NCBI GenBank assembly: GCA_051453625.1
Contig: JBOZIK010000001.1
Location: 199,195,378-199,259,377, forward strand
Length of the DNA stretch: 64,000 bases
Origin: Welwitschia mirabilis
Taxonomy: Eukaryota; Gnetophyta; Gnetopsida; Welwitschiales
Direction of reading: 5' to 3'
Below the pieces are notes generated by a model. The model ran no database searches. It was not told the DNA's origin and saw nothing but the letters and a program-made list of their open reading frames with translations. Positions within the stretch are counted from its first letter, which is position 1. Each line of letters opens with the position of its first letter. Of this stretch, positions 10,851 to 24,300 are shown one piece after another. The position numbers and the translations under genes are program-made.

Positions 10851-13800
10851 TGATTTAAGAGTATATTATTATAAGAATAGAGAGGACGAGACCCCTGCCA
10901 TAGTAGATAAGTCAATCATTAGGTTGCAATTGAGTGTCATGTAATTCTCATAGTTTTCTCTTAAAATAAATCTGAAACTAAGTATACGTATGAATTTTAT
11001 CCCTTAAGGTTTCTTGACAAAAAAAATACTTTTATTAAAAAACTTAGTTTCCTTTTAAGGTCCATTAGGGCTAGGTCATTTTTGTAATTCCACCATATAA
11101 AAATCTCATACATTTGATTTTCTTTTATGTAATTGGAGATTTCTTAAATAAAGAATCATTAACTTATTTATATTTATTAGTTAAATAAAATTAGACTTTA
11201 AATTTTTAATATTGTATGTTTTCTATAACTCGATGAATTATTTTGATCAATAACAAATCTTGAAGTAGGAGGACTTTAAGCTTTGATCTTAGGAAGTTCA
11301 TATGTAAACTTTTTTAATTACAAGAAGGGACAATGGTTGAAATGAGGCTCTCTATGATAATAGTTATAAGAATTTAGAATATTAAATAAACAACCTATTA
11401 ATTCTAGATAACAAAACTATCTTTAAGGGATAAAACTTTCTTCATGTTATTCAAATCTATACCAATGAACCACGTTGTTAATTTCTACCAAGGAAGAAAT
11501 GTTTTAAATGTTAAGAAACAATCCAAAAAGCTTAACAATTTAAGTTTGAATTTCTTAAAAATAAAAGGAAATGCTAGAAATTGTATAAAACAAGGCATAG
11601 AATGATGCTTCGTGGAATTAATATCAAAATTTACTTTCCAATTTTAAATTATTAGGACAACATCATGATGAATAAAAATATGCAATGAAATATCATTCTT
11701 TACAATGCAGGTTTAAGATAACTCAATTACTTGAAAAAAATCCATGTAAACTATTTTTCATGTATGAATATAATATTATAATTTAATAAAAACAAATTAG
11801 ATTATTACAAGAAAGATATAAATCTTATAACATAACTCAAGATTTATAAAAAAATATTTTGCAAGGAAATATTAGCAACATGTTGCTTAAATAAATCATG
11901 AGCTAAGATAAAATCAAAGCTCATACCTACTACTTTACATTTGAAATTATATAATATGATTTCTTAGAAGCCATATTAAGAAGTTTTTATAGTATTTAAG
12001 CCATTTATATAAAGAGTAAAATTTTTACAAAGTTTAAAATCCTTGCATTCTTTATCTTCATAAACCTTCCTTTTTCTAAATGGGACATGTAAACCTCATA
12101 GTAACATTTAATTAATCTAGCTTAATAAATTGAAAAAATTTATTTTTAATAAGATTAAATAAATCATGAATACCACACTTTTTAAAATTAAAATAACATA
12201 ACTATTGCTTCATTGATAATATTAAGCTTTAATAAAGCCCAAGTTTCATCATGGGTCTTTAGCAATTAACATGGTTATTCTAGTTAAAAAAGAACATCTA
12301 AGAAAATTATTAACTATGGTTAAAACAACTTAAAACTCTTTTTCCTTCTTATTTCAAAGATGTTAACTATAGTTCATAATGAAATGATGTTAGAAAAATT
12401 AGTTTCATGCATTAAAGTTGCAAATTTTGGTATCTAGCATAAACAATCTCAATGTAAACAAATAAGAAAAAGCTATACATAAGTGTGAACATCAATTATA
12501 GATTTTTAAGTCAATAAATTTATTTTAATTCTAATTTACATTTTTATTTTTTATCTTATTTGAATTAAAAGTGCTTGTCTTAGTCTTATGAAAATGCAAA
12601 AAATAAAACTAATCTTTTTTTACCTTAGCATTTTAAAAGATAAAAAGAAACATCATGATGGTTTATTGGTTCTCATTTTAGATTATTAATTATATCATAA
12701 ATCTATTTTTACTTCTTTCATAAAATGTTCCTGCTATCTTATGTTATTCATGTCAAAAAATTTAAATGCAATTTGGCATAGTAATAATTATTAAAATTAT
12801 TTTACACTTTTGGCTATCTATTTTTTGAATTTAAAAATAGTAATCACAATGTCTTCTTCTTCTTCTTTTTTTTTTTAATACTATTGTTCTATTTTAATGA
12901 TTATAAAAATTTATTCTCTTTCTCGTCTTTGGAGGCTTTTATAACTTACTAAACTATGCTTCTTGAATTGCTATATTCTAAAATGTATTTTAAATCTATA
13001 ATGAGAAAATTTTAAATTTCACTTCAAATGTGTATTTGTATTTTGATGTCAATTTGAGTCATGTCTTTAATTTTTAACATTTACATTTGGATGGTATTAT
13101 TATTAAAACAAATTAATATATTTATTAAACATAAATCAAGTGATCTTTTTTCCTTTCTTATTTCTTGTTTAATGCTAATTCATTTAGGAAAGCTTATTAT
13201 TCCACCATCATAAATAATAAATTCCATCTTTTTCATATCACTTGGTTTTTTTATCCTTATTCATGTTTATATGTTTTTATTTACATCTTGATTATTATCT
13301 TTAACTAGAAAATCAATTAATCATTTATCATAAAAACCCTCAAAATGATATTGAATGTTTTTCCTATCATCTATTTGCAATGCTGTATAAACTAAATTAA
13401 TAAACTAAAGTATTAAACTTATAAGGAAGTGTATTGATCGATCTTATATTCTTTAAGGTGGATATTCACATTCTAGTAGATAATGGTTAGTTTAATATTT
13501 ATAGTTGGAATTCATATTAGTTTTTTAGAGAATGCAATATGATTTCAACATGTTTTTTCACTATATGGTTTCAGATTTATGATATTTAGGAGATTATTTT
13601 TCATAATATCAAATGAGGGAAAAAGATAAATTACAAAGAGGAACTAAATGAAAAACCAAACACATAGATATTTAAGTGGTAAAACCCTCTAGTTTATAGA
13701 AAAATATTAATAGAAAGCAATTTAAAGCTCTTATGAAATCTTAAGTAAAAAATACAAGGCACATAAGCATGCATAAATCACTTTCATAATAATGCAGTTC

Positions 13801-15058
13801 ATGCATCTAAACCCTAAAATAGGGTCCCTTAAACATGTTTTTTTTATAAGATCAAATACTAATTTAACTTTTTTTTAAAATAAAAATCAATAAAGTTTAT
13901 TAATTTTGTGTATTTCTAAGTTTTTAAATAGTAATATAATGAAAATTATAGTTAAACATGATGGATGTCATGAATTAGTGAATAACAATAGTTAAAAATA
14001 GTTTTTACCTCTTGTTCATTTGATTGCTAATTCCATGGTCATGTCTAAGGGATCATATTAGATCTCTAATAACAACATCACAAAAATCCTAGTGAAATAT
14101 AAGGGTAGTGGAGTTTCAAAACCCTTAAAACTAAACATGTAAATTAATAAATGATTATTGGAAATTAGGAATTGAAAATGTTTTATTATGTTCATAGATA
14201 TCCATAGGATTTATGAAATAGAAAAAGTTATAAGTCAAAATAATGATGACTGCTCATTCTTATATCTAGTTTTAATTGAAATTACAACATTTAAATGAAA
14301 TCATTATTCAATGTATTTCCTTCCTTTAATCTTATCAAAAATGTGTTATCTTCATACTTGAGTTAAAGGAGATTTATAAAAATGCCTTTTGCTAAAGTAC
14401 TCTTTGCATTTGGCTTACGTTATTTTCAAAAATAGGAACATCTACATTCCATGTTTTTTTTCTGTGGATTTAAAGAAGAAGCATTTATTTTGAGATGCAT
14501 CAAAAATTTCCTTTGATAAATTAATTTCTTTAAAATTATAAACCTTAAAACATAAGACAAAAATGAACAAATACTTTAACCTTCAAATATAACATATGAT
14601 CTTTAAATAGTAACATATCATATGATGTTTAGAATGTTACTTGAAATTCTCCAAAATAAAGGAATTTCTTTTTAACATTTTTAATTTATTTTTACAAATT
14701 ATTTTAAAAACATATTCCATATTGGTATTTCATAAATAAAAATTGAAATGATTATTATTTAAAGAAGTTTCTTATTAACTTTCCAATATCAAATTCTTAA
14801 CTTTCTAGATTCATTAAGTATAAAATGAAGACACATTGAAGCACATATAATTCCTTCATACATACATATATCCCATTTATTATTTTTAGAGCATTAAAAA
14901 TCCATTAAGAAATGGCAAATTATATATGGCACAAAAATAATAGTAGCAACCAGTTATTAAATAAAAAGTGTAATGTTAAAAACCAAGAAGGAAAATAAGA
15001 GAAAATAGGAGCGTTATGAGGCATACCTCAATTGATAGAACTTAAAAAACTAAGAAGA
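10850..15058. other. Unassigned AT-rich DNA
   Basis: No gene is recognised. A possible LTR-like promoter block lies near 10860-11160, with accatataaaaatctc as a TATA-like site at 11091-11107. A pyrimidine run of ctt repeats followed by T is at 12854-12877. The stretch 13620-13850 (kept phrases such as aagtggtaaaaccctct and ccctaaaatagggtccc) looks like old repeat DNA. Coding-like traces on the minus strand near 12300-12420 were too weak to name. Confidence 0.4.
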
Positions 15059-15576
15059 TGTAACATTCTCATTTCTATTTTATAAAGATAACGCCTCAAA
15101 ATGGTAAAATTAAGAAATGGAATATCTTTGGGAAATAGCATAAAAGTTAATTGCCATTTTATTATCACTATTAGTGAAAAACATGATGGATAATAAAACC
15201 AGAGAACTTATCTTTATTAACTTCGAAGATACACATCAAAACTTCTACCTTTATCAAATGTAGGGTTTTGTTATACTGACCTAGTTAGATTACACTACCT
15301 TTAAGTTTTAGTTTTTGGGACTGCTTAGGGGTTAATCCAGCTTCATAAGATCCTTAGCATACCTATACAACTTTTATGCATAATCCACATCTTCTCAAGA
15401 GCTTCATTTAACATTGGTAAAATGATTTAAATTGTTTTCATCACTCCTACATAAGGTTTTTATCCCTTGGATAGTTATTAACTAAATAAAACTCATCCAT
15501 CTAATGAATTACTAAATATTGTATAAACATAGTTTTTTACAGCATCTTACTTTAGCAATGTTTGGGACCATGAGAG
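15059..15576 (-). repeat. 3' LTR of the family B gypsy element
   Basis: The lower end begins tgtaacattctc on the plus strand (LTR end ...ttaca on the element strand) and the upper end lies next to a purine tract. It matches 46340-47160 in the same orientation: shared blocks include taagaaatggaa, tctttg, ttattatca, tcaaatgtag and acatagttttttac/atagttttttatcgcatct. Confidence 0.7.
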
Positions 15577-15589
15577 ACTCCACCCCTTA
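15577..15589 (-). other. Polypurine tract (complement) of family B
   Basis: The plus strand reads gactccacccctt, that is aaggggtggagtc on the element strand, immediately upstream of the LTR start. Confidence 0.55.
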
Positions 15590-16079
15590 AGATGGTTGTT
15601 CATCCTCAATTGCTTCTCTTCGATGGGGACATCCTATACTTGATCTTGTTGTGCTTTGAAATCCTCCTCTTGATCATGTTTCACTACATAATAAATTAAA
15701 TAAATTAATTAAAAAAATCTTGTATTTCATTTTTCCCACCATTTTTAAACATTTTTAGATAACTTTATTTTATAAATTCTTCGCTTTCTAAACTATATTA
15801 ATTTTTATGAGACTATTTAATTAATAATGCTTTTATGGTCTTATCCCTTAATTTATTTTCTCTACTTTTCTTGATCTTTTTAACAATGAAAGTAAAGTTA
15901 GATCTTATTAGAAGATCTTTCTAATTAATAATATGATCATCATACTTCCTTGAGTAATAAGTCTCAAGAGCGATGATATAAAAAACTTAATGAATACATG
16001 ATCAATCTTTAGGAATATCAAGTTTAAATGCCAAATTACTAATTCTTTACATAATATAAAATCATTTACAAAACCATAG

Positions 16080-17000
16080 GGCTCATTAACTATACTTTTT
16101 CTATTTCAAAAATACTCTTTCAGGATTTACGTAAAGTAGGACATCATCACCAACTTGAAAAATGTGATGGAAATGTTACTCACTAAAATACTTTTTAAAT
16201 CTATTTTGAGCTCCTTACAACTATTTCTAAACCTTATTTATGCTCTCTTCTAACTTTTAAGTATTATCATATTACCTTACTCCCTTTCATATTGTATTAG
16301 ATCAAGTAATAAATGTTAAGTAATTTCATCCATACATTGCTTAAAAGAGAGAACATTGAATGAAAACTTAGTATCCTTGATTGTATGAAAATTCTAATAA
16401 ATGAAAGTATTCTTTCCATCTATCAAGATTACATAGCTTTTTAGAATATATGCTATCATAAAATTAATTCACTTAATTTATCCCCTTTTTTCCTAGATAA
16501 ATAGATATAATGAAAAATACTAAGTTTCCAAACATTCAATTAATTCTTGCCACAACTTTTATGTAAACTTGGAATCTATATTAAAAATAATAAATTTTAG
16601 ATCTTCATGCAATCAAAATACTTCCCTTATAAATTAATTCATGATTTCTTCCATTGTGGTTATAGTTTGGATTGGAATAAAATATGCCATTTTCATCAAT
16701 CTGTTAACACACAATAGTATGCAAAAAATTTGTGATAAAATTCATGGTATTCTTTCTACTTTTATGCTAATACTTCTAAAGGCTTGAGAACTCTAATTGG
16801 ATTTTGTTATTTTAACTTCATCTTTTGACAAAAATGGAAATGTTTAACAAAATATTTGGTTTGAATCTTCATTCTTGGTAAATAATATTGCTTTCTTAAA
16901 GTTATGCAGGTTTTGATGAATCCAGGGTAACCTACATAAAGAACTTCATGAGCTTCCCTAAGAAATTGATGATATCATGTCTTTTTAGGGAAACACTCTT
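16080..17000 (-). pseudogene. Gypsy integrase, family B element
   Basis: On the minus strand the zinc-binding region is seen near 16830-16960 (YVGYPGFIKT, KQYYLPRMK, FCQKMKLK), then NPIRVLKPLEV, and the catalytic core start RLMKMAYFIPIQTITTMEE near 16640-16710. The C-terminal beta-barrel block VGDDVLLYVNPERVF is seen near 16110-16160. These blocks lie in different frames because of small indels and stops. They follow the order and spacing of chromovirus-type Ty3/gypsy integrases. A chromodomain is not visible. The gene is dead. Confidence 0.8.
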
Positions 17001-17299
17001 TTTCTTTTCTCATCAATATTTCATTAGAGATCAAATAATGAGGAAAGAACTCTTTTGTTACCATTAATTTCTTTCATATTTCATCATATAATCCATATTA
17101 AGAAATAGCCTTTGTTGAGTTCACATCATAAACAATCATGTATCACATTTGCTAAAGAATATTTTCAACCTTTTTTTCTTTACAAAAAGTGTATTTTAGA
17201 TCTAAATTACATCCAGTTAAAAGTCCAATCCATTGTCGTTATCTCACATTGAAGAGAGGATGTTTTAACAAATAATACAAGCTTTTAGGATTAGTTTTT

Positions 17300-18370
17300 A
17301 ATTACAATTTACCTTCTAAAAATAGTTCCTTCACACTTTTAAAGCATGAATGATAGGAAATAATTCCAAATCCTAGACTGAGTAATTGTGCTTATGCTTG
17401 CAAAGCTTTCTAAATTCATAAGCAAGAATCATCCTACATTACATCTACCTTTATTCATTTTTTATAAGCATCTGTGACTATTAAAAATTCTTTTTTCATT
17501 TTTAGAATATTTAAAATTGAAGTTAAGATTAATAAGAATTTGATATTAAAGAATTCTTTTATAAATCTATTATGAAAATGGAATACAACTTTATATTTTA
17601 TTAGATCTGTTACTTAGCTTGCAACTTTGAAGAAAGGTTGGATGAATCATCTATAGAATCCAGTTAATACTAAAAAACTCCTTGCTTCTATGGGATTCCT
17701 TGGTTCTATCTATTCTCTTATTACTTACATCTTTCTTGAATTAGTCTTAATAACTTTGTTAAATATCACGTGTTGCAAGTAATGGATGCATTTATTAAAG
17801 AATTCATATTTACTAAGTTTACTATCAACATATGTTTTTCAAGTAATTACAAAAATTATTTTAAATGTTGAACATGTTTATTCCTACTTTATTAACTAAA
17901 CCAAAGTATTATCATAAAAATACTAATAAACTAATGTAGTTTAGAATGAAATATGATATTCATTAAAGTCATGAATGTAGAAAAAGCATTAACAAGACCA
18001 AAAGACATAACCAGATGTTTAAAATAATCATGTTCAGTTCTAAAAGTAATCTTTAAAATATATTCTTCCTTGATTTGAATTTGATGATAGCTAGGTTTCA
18101 AGTTTATTTTAATGACATATTCTTCTTCCTACAACTAATTAAAAAGGTTGTCAATTCAAGATAATGAATACTTATTTTTATTATTACATTTTTCAACTAT
18201 TAATAATCAATACAAAGTCTAAGTGACTTATATTTCTTCTTAATAAATAGTAATGGAGCTTTCCATGATGAGATGGATCTGATTTTGGCTTTATTCATTA
18301 ATTTCTAGATTTGAAGTTTTAACTCTTTCAACATAATATCTGGAAACCTATAAGGGGCTCAAGAGATGTA
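17300..18370 (-). pseudogene. Gypsy reverse transcriptase and RNase H, family B
   Basis: From 18358 downward on the minus strand the family's opening block is seen as PPYRFPDIMLKELKLQI, then SSWKAPLLFIKKKYKSLRLC near 18230, KNKYSLS, KIDLKPSYHQIQIKEE, LVMSFGLVNAFSTFM and the catalytic box near 17910-17930, where F-x-DD-x-LVYS is decayed to FYDNTLV. RNase H follows: GFYR-stop-FI near 17640, a TDAYK block near 17470, and HNYSV-stop-DLELFPIIHALK near 17340-17400. The second catalytic Asp is lost, so the enzyme is inactive. This is among the clearest coding remnants in the window. Confidence 0.85.
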
Positions 18371-20840
18371 TTGTAATTTAAGTTTGATAATAATGACATG
18401 TTAACATTTTATTTTTTATGTTAATTACACTTTTTATTTGAATATTTTATGGAATTCATGTAGCTTATTATGCACTTGTACCTTCTCTCTTTTTGTCATC
18501 ATGGCACAAAATAGTTATGTCATTCTATCATAAATAATATCTATTTTGTTTTCTCTTTTCCTTAAAATATTCATCCTCTAGATAGATTGGGAATAAAAAG
18601 GACACTTCTTAAAAAGATGCTTTAACATCATATTTAACTAAAAAAATGACATTATAAGAATTGTATCATATTTTCCATTGTTAAAAAGATAAAATTTATC
18701 AAAAAATGATACATCATTAATCTTAAATGTTAGATTTATAAAATGACTTGATCATATTAGGACTCTTATCCTACAAATTCCTCTCTAGAAGTTAGTTCTT
18801 TGATTATTTTTTTCTTTAAAATTACTAGTAGTTGTAGGGGTGTAAAAATCATCACTAGCATCACTATCTATAATAAATAAAACAAGTTTATTTTCTATTA
18901 ATCCTCTAAGTTCAGCAACCAAAAATCTAATTTACATAAAGCTTATTTCAAACATGATATAGTCTTTTCCTTGCTTACTGAAGTCTTTGTAATGGTATAG
19001 GTTGAGCCTGATTTGTTAACTTCCTTCTTTTTGGAATAATTCTTGATGATGTGGATCTTATTCTTATAGTGATGACATACTAATACTACATGGTTATATG
19101 TGATGAACTAAAGTTAAGTCTAAATCTAGGATTGGATATTTAGATAAATCAGTGGCCTTCATTATTGTGTTATAGTGGTTACCATACAAGAAAACATGAG
19201 GGATCACTATTTTTCCTCCATGTAATACTTGGTTTTTTTATATGCTTCTTACAAAGATTTAGATTCGAGTGGGCATACTAGATTTTATAACTTTGATGGA
19301 AATGCATTAATTAAATAATTAGTAATTTTCTTAGGAACGTATTATTACTCAAACGTTGCTAACTTATAGAATTCATCCTAATACTCATCATCAGTCTTTC
19401 TTCTAAGTCATAAGCAGTTGAATTACAGTGGCTTGTCTTTCTTATAAGTCATAAGCACTTGAATTATAGTGGCTTGTCTTTGACAAATTAATTGAGAACA
19501 AATTTCTTCTAGAATTCTTTTGCAAAACCAACTTAATCAAACCAATCATTCCTTGTTACACTAATATTACCCTTTTATATTATTACATCACTTAATAAAA
19601 ACATTATTGCATGCTAGCTACATAATCTATTTTTGACATTTTTTAATTAAAAGTGTTTCCTAATAAACTGTATCCATTTTAAAGCTTCTTCAAGAAATAT
19701 TAGAATACCTATTTACATGTGAATTTTTACTTTCTTTACATATTCTTACATCTCTCTTTCTTCCATGTTATGATTTCTTATTTCTTGAGGTAATTTGTAT
19801 ATTTAATATTCTCATACTCATCTATTTACATCCTTAAGGACTTGTGAACCTAAGAATTGTGAAGGTTCTCTTCCTAGGCTTTGGATTCTCTTATTTTAAG
19901 CTTGAAGAGAAAGTTATTAGAGGTCCCTTATGGATTATTCCTATGTTTGATCTTTAAGTTCTTATAAGATGATGTTGCATTTATCATTTTCTACTTTTTA
20001 TGGAGCCTTGACATTTACATAATTTTGTCTAATCTATTTGTGAACTTCATTAATCCACTATTTAAAAGCATTGATATGATTGTTCACATGATATTCCATT
20101 ATGCATTAATGTATGCATGATAGAAGGGATTCCTAGTTTTCATTACTACTTCTAACCTAGCTTCTATAGCTTAAAATTTGGTTATTTTAATCGTTAAAGG
20201 TTAAATCTTTTAAAATTAACTAATTTATAAGAGAATATATTAAATTAATAATGAAAATATTAGAATGTAATGAGAAATAACATACCTATGCTAACATACT
20301 TATTTTGAAGATCTACAAGATTCTGTGGGATGTTTTTTCTGAGAAGTATAGGATCTTACATCCTTTTATGAGATCCATTAGGTTTCCTTCTCAATAATAT
20401 GATTAAGTGCTTTAGCATGTACATTGTTCATTTCTACATTTTTTTAAATTTCTTGCAGTGCATTAAATTGTAGTTTTTATTTTTACATTAGTCCTCCTCA
20501 TTTTCTACATTCAGTCCTTATCTATTAGTCATATGTAATGACCTATTATCCTAAAATATCAATTATTCCAAAATCCATATTTTCATCTTTTATCTAAACC
20601 TTTTTATACCAACTTATCAGCAGTACTATATTCCCTTGTTGATGCTAATGATTTCTTGCATTAAAACATATTCATATTTTATGAATCTTATGTTTAAATC
20701 ATCTTGAATCTTTCACATATCATGTGCATCCAAAAATGTAGCTTTTCTTAACTATTTTATTACCTTTTATGAATAGGTAATAAATACCTAATGGTAATTT
20801 ACATTGAATCTATAAAGTCTACCTTTTTACAACCTAAACT
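18370..20840 (-). pseudogene. Gag-protease region of family B, badly decayed
   Basis: By position this is gag and protease. The only recognisable block is around 19400-19560 on the minus strand, where W-x-x-F-x-KRILEEICSQLICQRQ-like spacing fits the gag segment that precedes the CCHC knuckle in gypsy elements. No protease D-S-G or zinc knuckle could be read with confidence. A 41-base tandem duplication (19404-19444 and 19445-19485, core ataagcagttgaatta) sits inside it. Confidence 0.4.
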
Positions 20841-20841
20841 A

Positions 20842-20930
20842 TTGCTCTAGTACCAAAATGCAAAGTCCACATTTTTAGCAAGAACTTAAAATGTTGCTAT
20901 AATATCAAAGTGCAAAATCCATGTTTTTTG
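20842..20930 (-). repeat. Primer-site-like sequence, duplicated in tandem
   Basis: The plus strand reads gctctagtaccaaaatgc at 20844-20861 and gctataatatcaaagtgc at 20896-20913, two copies 52 bases apart that also share aagtccacattttt / aaatccatgttttt. On the minus strand they read ttggtactagagc, close to the initiator Met primer site TGGTATCAGAGC. A TG (LTR edge on this strand) follows three bases later in the first copy. The likely role is the primer site of the minus-strand element below it. Confidence 0.45.
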
Positions 20931-20960
20931 CCTAAAAAATCAAATGTGCCTTGATTTATA

Positions 20961-23000
20961 TATTAGGGGGAAAAAATGTAACATCCATATTTTTCTCAAA
21001 ATCTAAAAATAATGAATTGGTAAATATTAATGTAATATTTAATTTTAATACACAAGTTTATTAACATCTTTAAAACTATATCTATTTGAAATGTAACTAA
21101 GAGAAGCTAGGCCATAGGGTCTGTGTAGCTAAAATAGCCTAGTTTACTTGGTCAGTGCATCAAATGATAACAATGATTTAAAACATCTAAAAATTTTAGA
21201 AAAAGAGTACATTTCTAATTATACACATTGAGTTTTTACCTTAAGAGACATGGATTAAGCTTAAATCTATACAAATAATATGAAAAAATTAACTTTTATG
21301 TTATTTTTAATTTAAAAAATAACCATGAATCTAAAAAGTCTAAAATAAGAAACTAAGATAATTTGCAAATGGATGCACCTAGTGGAAAACTATTTTTTTC
21401 CTCTTAAAATACATCAAAATTACTCTCTATTAGAATTAAAATGAATCTTGTAAGAGTAAACAAAAAAGTAATCAGAGAATGAAAGTAGAAAAAATTATAA
21501 GAGTATCAACACGATCAAGAATAGTCACAACCACAACCATTAATGATTAAATGCATTATGCAAGTTAATATAAAATAGATTAATAATCCAATAGTGGAGT
21601 TTCTAATGTTTATATAATAGGCATAGAAAACTTATAATAATAATAATAATATGACTTCACAAATTAATACATAAGAGGTGCTTCATATATCAGGTCTTAA
21701 TAGAAACTGCAAATATATAATGCATAAAATAAATGTAGCTTATTACGTATTTATTTAGCAATGGCCATAATTCATACCAGTATCTAAATCTACATGAGTA
21801 ATATGATATGAGAATTATAAAATCATCACAATCCCCAGTAAGGTTCAAGTAGTTCAAGATGGAAAGAAAGATGAAAAAAACCTAAAGGATATAGCCAAGA
21901 CATGAGAATAACCTAATACCCATGTGATATATCCAAGACAATAATATGCTAGTATAGGAAATAAGACTCTAGAATCTATTTATTAATAAGTAATTTAGCT
22001 ATCAATAATATAGAATAGTATTCCAAGTTTTAATAACCAAAGAATGCATGCTAGAAGGGTGATAAAAATACTCATTTATCTAGAGGTTTATTCCTTCAGC
22101 TCATAGTAACCCTTTAGATGGAATAAATCCTCTAAATCCACATAAATATCCTATCATGCATAACTAGATGGGTTATAAACATATTCCAATTATCTTGTTT
22201 GCTCTAGCAGTTCACTCCCATAACCAATGGAAGCCCTTCAAGTGGCCCAGTTCCTAAAGCCATAATTTGGTTATCTAGACAATCTTATTTTATTTTATTT
22301 AATAGACATAAAATTAGATTCATAGCTAAGATATTACATGAATCAAAAGAGACTTACAATATCAAATAAGGTAACAAGAAAAATCCATTAAACCATACAA
22401 AAATGTAAGAATTACTTTGTAACATACCTGATATCCAAGTTATGATTTCCAATCTCCAAGAGTACTATTCCAAGATAGAAAATATTGACAAGGAATTTAA
22501 ATGCCAGAGGATTTTCAAAGAATTATAGCAAAAAAAAGGCTCCTATTTATAAGGACTGAAAAGGAATCTTGAATTTTAAGAGTCATAGAACCTAATACTA
22601 TTTTTAGAAAATGGTTTAGATTTCACTTTTCTACTTCACTTTACACTTGGCCACTAGGAATAAAGAATAATAAGATGCTTGCCATAAATAGTAAATAATA
22701 AATGAGACCATCAACATCTATAATAAGATATTCCATAACCATGATAGTAGTTACAATTCAAAAAATTCTTTGAAATTTACTAGAAATAAGGAATAATACA
22801 ATAAAGGTAATCATTAAGCATCTCAATTTACTATAATAATTAAAAATCCATACATCATTAGAATTTTCTAAAATTAGAAATTAAATAAATAAAGATAAGG
22901 CATTAATTATAGCCTTTACATAAGAAAAACAAATAAAATAATAATTCTAATATAAATAATTAGGCATAGAAAAAAACATTTAACAAGCAAAAAAACATTG
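20961..23000. mobile_element. LTR-like region, orientation unsettled
   Basis: At 20966-20976 a purine tract (gggggaaaaaa) is followed at 20977 by tgtaacatcc, a common LTR end, which would suit a plus-strand LTR start or a minus-strand LTR end. A TATA-like block on the minus strand (complement of cctatttataagga, 22542-22555) suggests a minus-strand promoter. Text such as gctctagcagttcactccca (22202-22221) and ggcccagttcctaaagcc is typical of old repeat DNA. No partner LTR was found, so limits are not defined. A short aat microsatellite is at 21637-21650. Confidence 0.4.
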
Positions 23001-24300
23001 TAGTCATATAAAATTTTAGGTTTCTTTTTGCTTATTTCTCAATACCTTTTAGGCTTAAATATTAATTGTTATAAAAAATAATATTTGTAAAACCACTAAT
23101 TTAGCCATTAAAATAATATTATTAAATAAACAAGAAAACATTATAAACATAATAATATTTAATTTTAGTAGTTATAAAAAAGAAAGCATTAAAAATAATA
23201 ATTATGTCATAATAATTATCAACTAATATAGTAAATAATTGCATATCAAATAATAATATGCTAATAAATAAAGAATCCAGCAATTAAATTAGCTTAGTAT
23301 ATCCCATTAGATAAAAATTATTTTTATTTAGCTTTTATGCAACTATTTGATCTAAATCTTTAGACCTTCAAAAATCTAGATGTGACTGAATCCCTATTGA
23401 TCTTGAAATGAAGAGACCCTTAAAAAACAAAAATAATCCATTATATTTTTAATCTTACAACTTTGGAATTAATCTCAATCACAAATAACCTATGTAAACC
23501 TTAAAAGAATGTGTTCAGCCATAATATCTAAGCATATCCTCTGTATTGTCCAACATCCTAATACTAAGAGAATTGACTTTAAATAAGCAATTATTCAACT
23601 AATTCTATATTTTCATGGTTTAAGGATTTTTACTTATATCTTAATTAATTTGAGTGTGTTCTCTCTATAGCCCCTTAAAGAACCCATAAATTCAATGCAC
23701 TTAGATTAAATTTATTCCATTTTCCTCTTAAAGAAAAGGTCTAATATTGGGTATACACTCTGAAACCTATTTCTATTATAAATTAGATTAAAATTGGTAA
23801 ATATTTCATTAGAAACTTCTTCTCTAGTCACAAGCCCAATGTCATTAGATGGGAGATCATGAAATTTCAACAAAGAGATAGTAAAACTATAATGTTCATG
23901 TATTTCATCCAAATCTCTCCTAAGTTATTTGGAATTTACATTGACTCTATTAATATTAAAAATGTTGAAATTAAATGTAAGGATGTTGATGAAATCATTC
24001 CTAAGTCAGAAAAGGTATATTTTTAAAACATAACTATTTAGTTATAAAATTTTTATGAAAAACAAATATGACATTTTTTACATCATTGTAGAAGATTAAA
24101 TAATTGCCTAGAATTATACAAGTTCCAAGCAAAGATAATCATAGGACATTATATTGACAAAAATAAATTTTAAGTATCAAAATTAAAGAACACCATGCTA
24201 ATGAAATTAAATAACTCATTTTTCCAACACTAACATGCATAAAGTTCTTGAAAATATAATATTTCTATAATTCCACTTAAATTCCAAGTCTCTTTAAGAT
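23001..24300. other. Unassigned AT-rich DNA with one open stretch
   Basis: No gene is recognised. On the minus strand 23712-23912 is open for 66 codons and its flanking frame continues coding-like (HDLPSNDIGLVTREEV), but I cannot match it to a family. It may be a leader or extra reading frame of a retroelement. Confidence 0.3.

Larger units (their letters stand above)
15059..20860 (-). mobile_element. Minus-strand Ty3/gypsy element (family B)
   Basis: Running from high to low coordinates it holds a primer-site-like sequence (20844-20856), traces of gag (about 19100-20300), RT and RNase H (about 17300-18370), integrase (about 16080-17000), a polypurine tract (complement at 15577-15589) and a 3' LTR (15059-15576). 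Order gag, RT, RNase H, integrase is that of Ty3/gypsy. All reading frames are broken. A related isolated LTR lies at 46340-47160. The 5' LTR is not clearly recognised: the sequence above 20860 does not match the 3' LTR, so the upper boundary is a best guess. Confidence 0.75.

Noticed and set aside
12854-12877. A regulatory pyrimidine tract
   Set aside because: A ctt/T run is common low-complexity sequence and no gene adjoins it.
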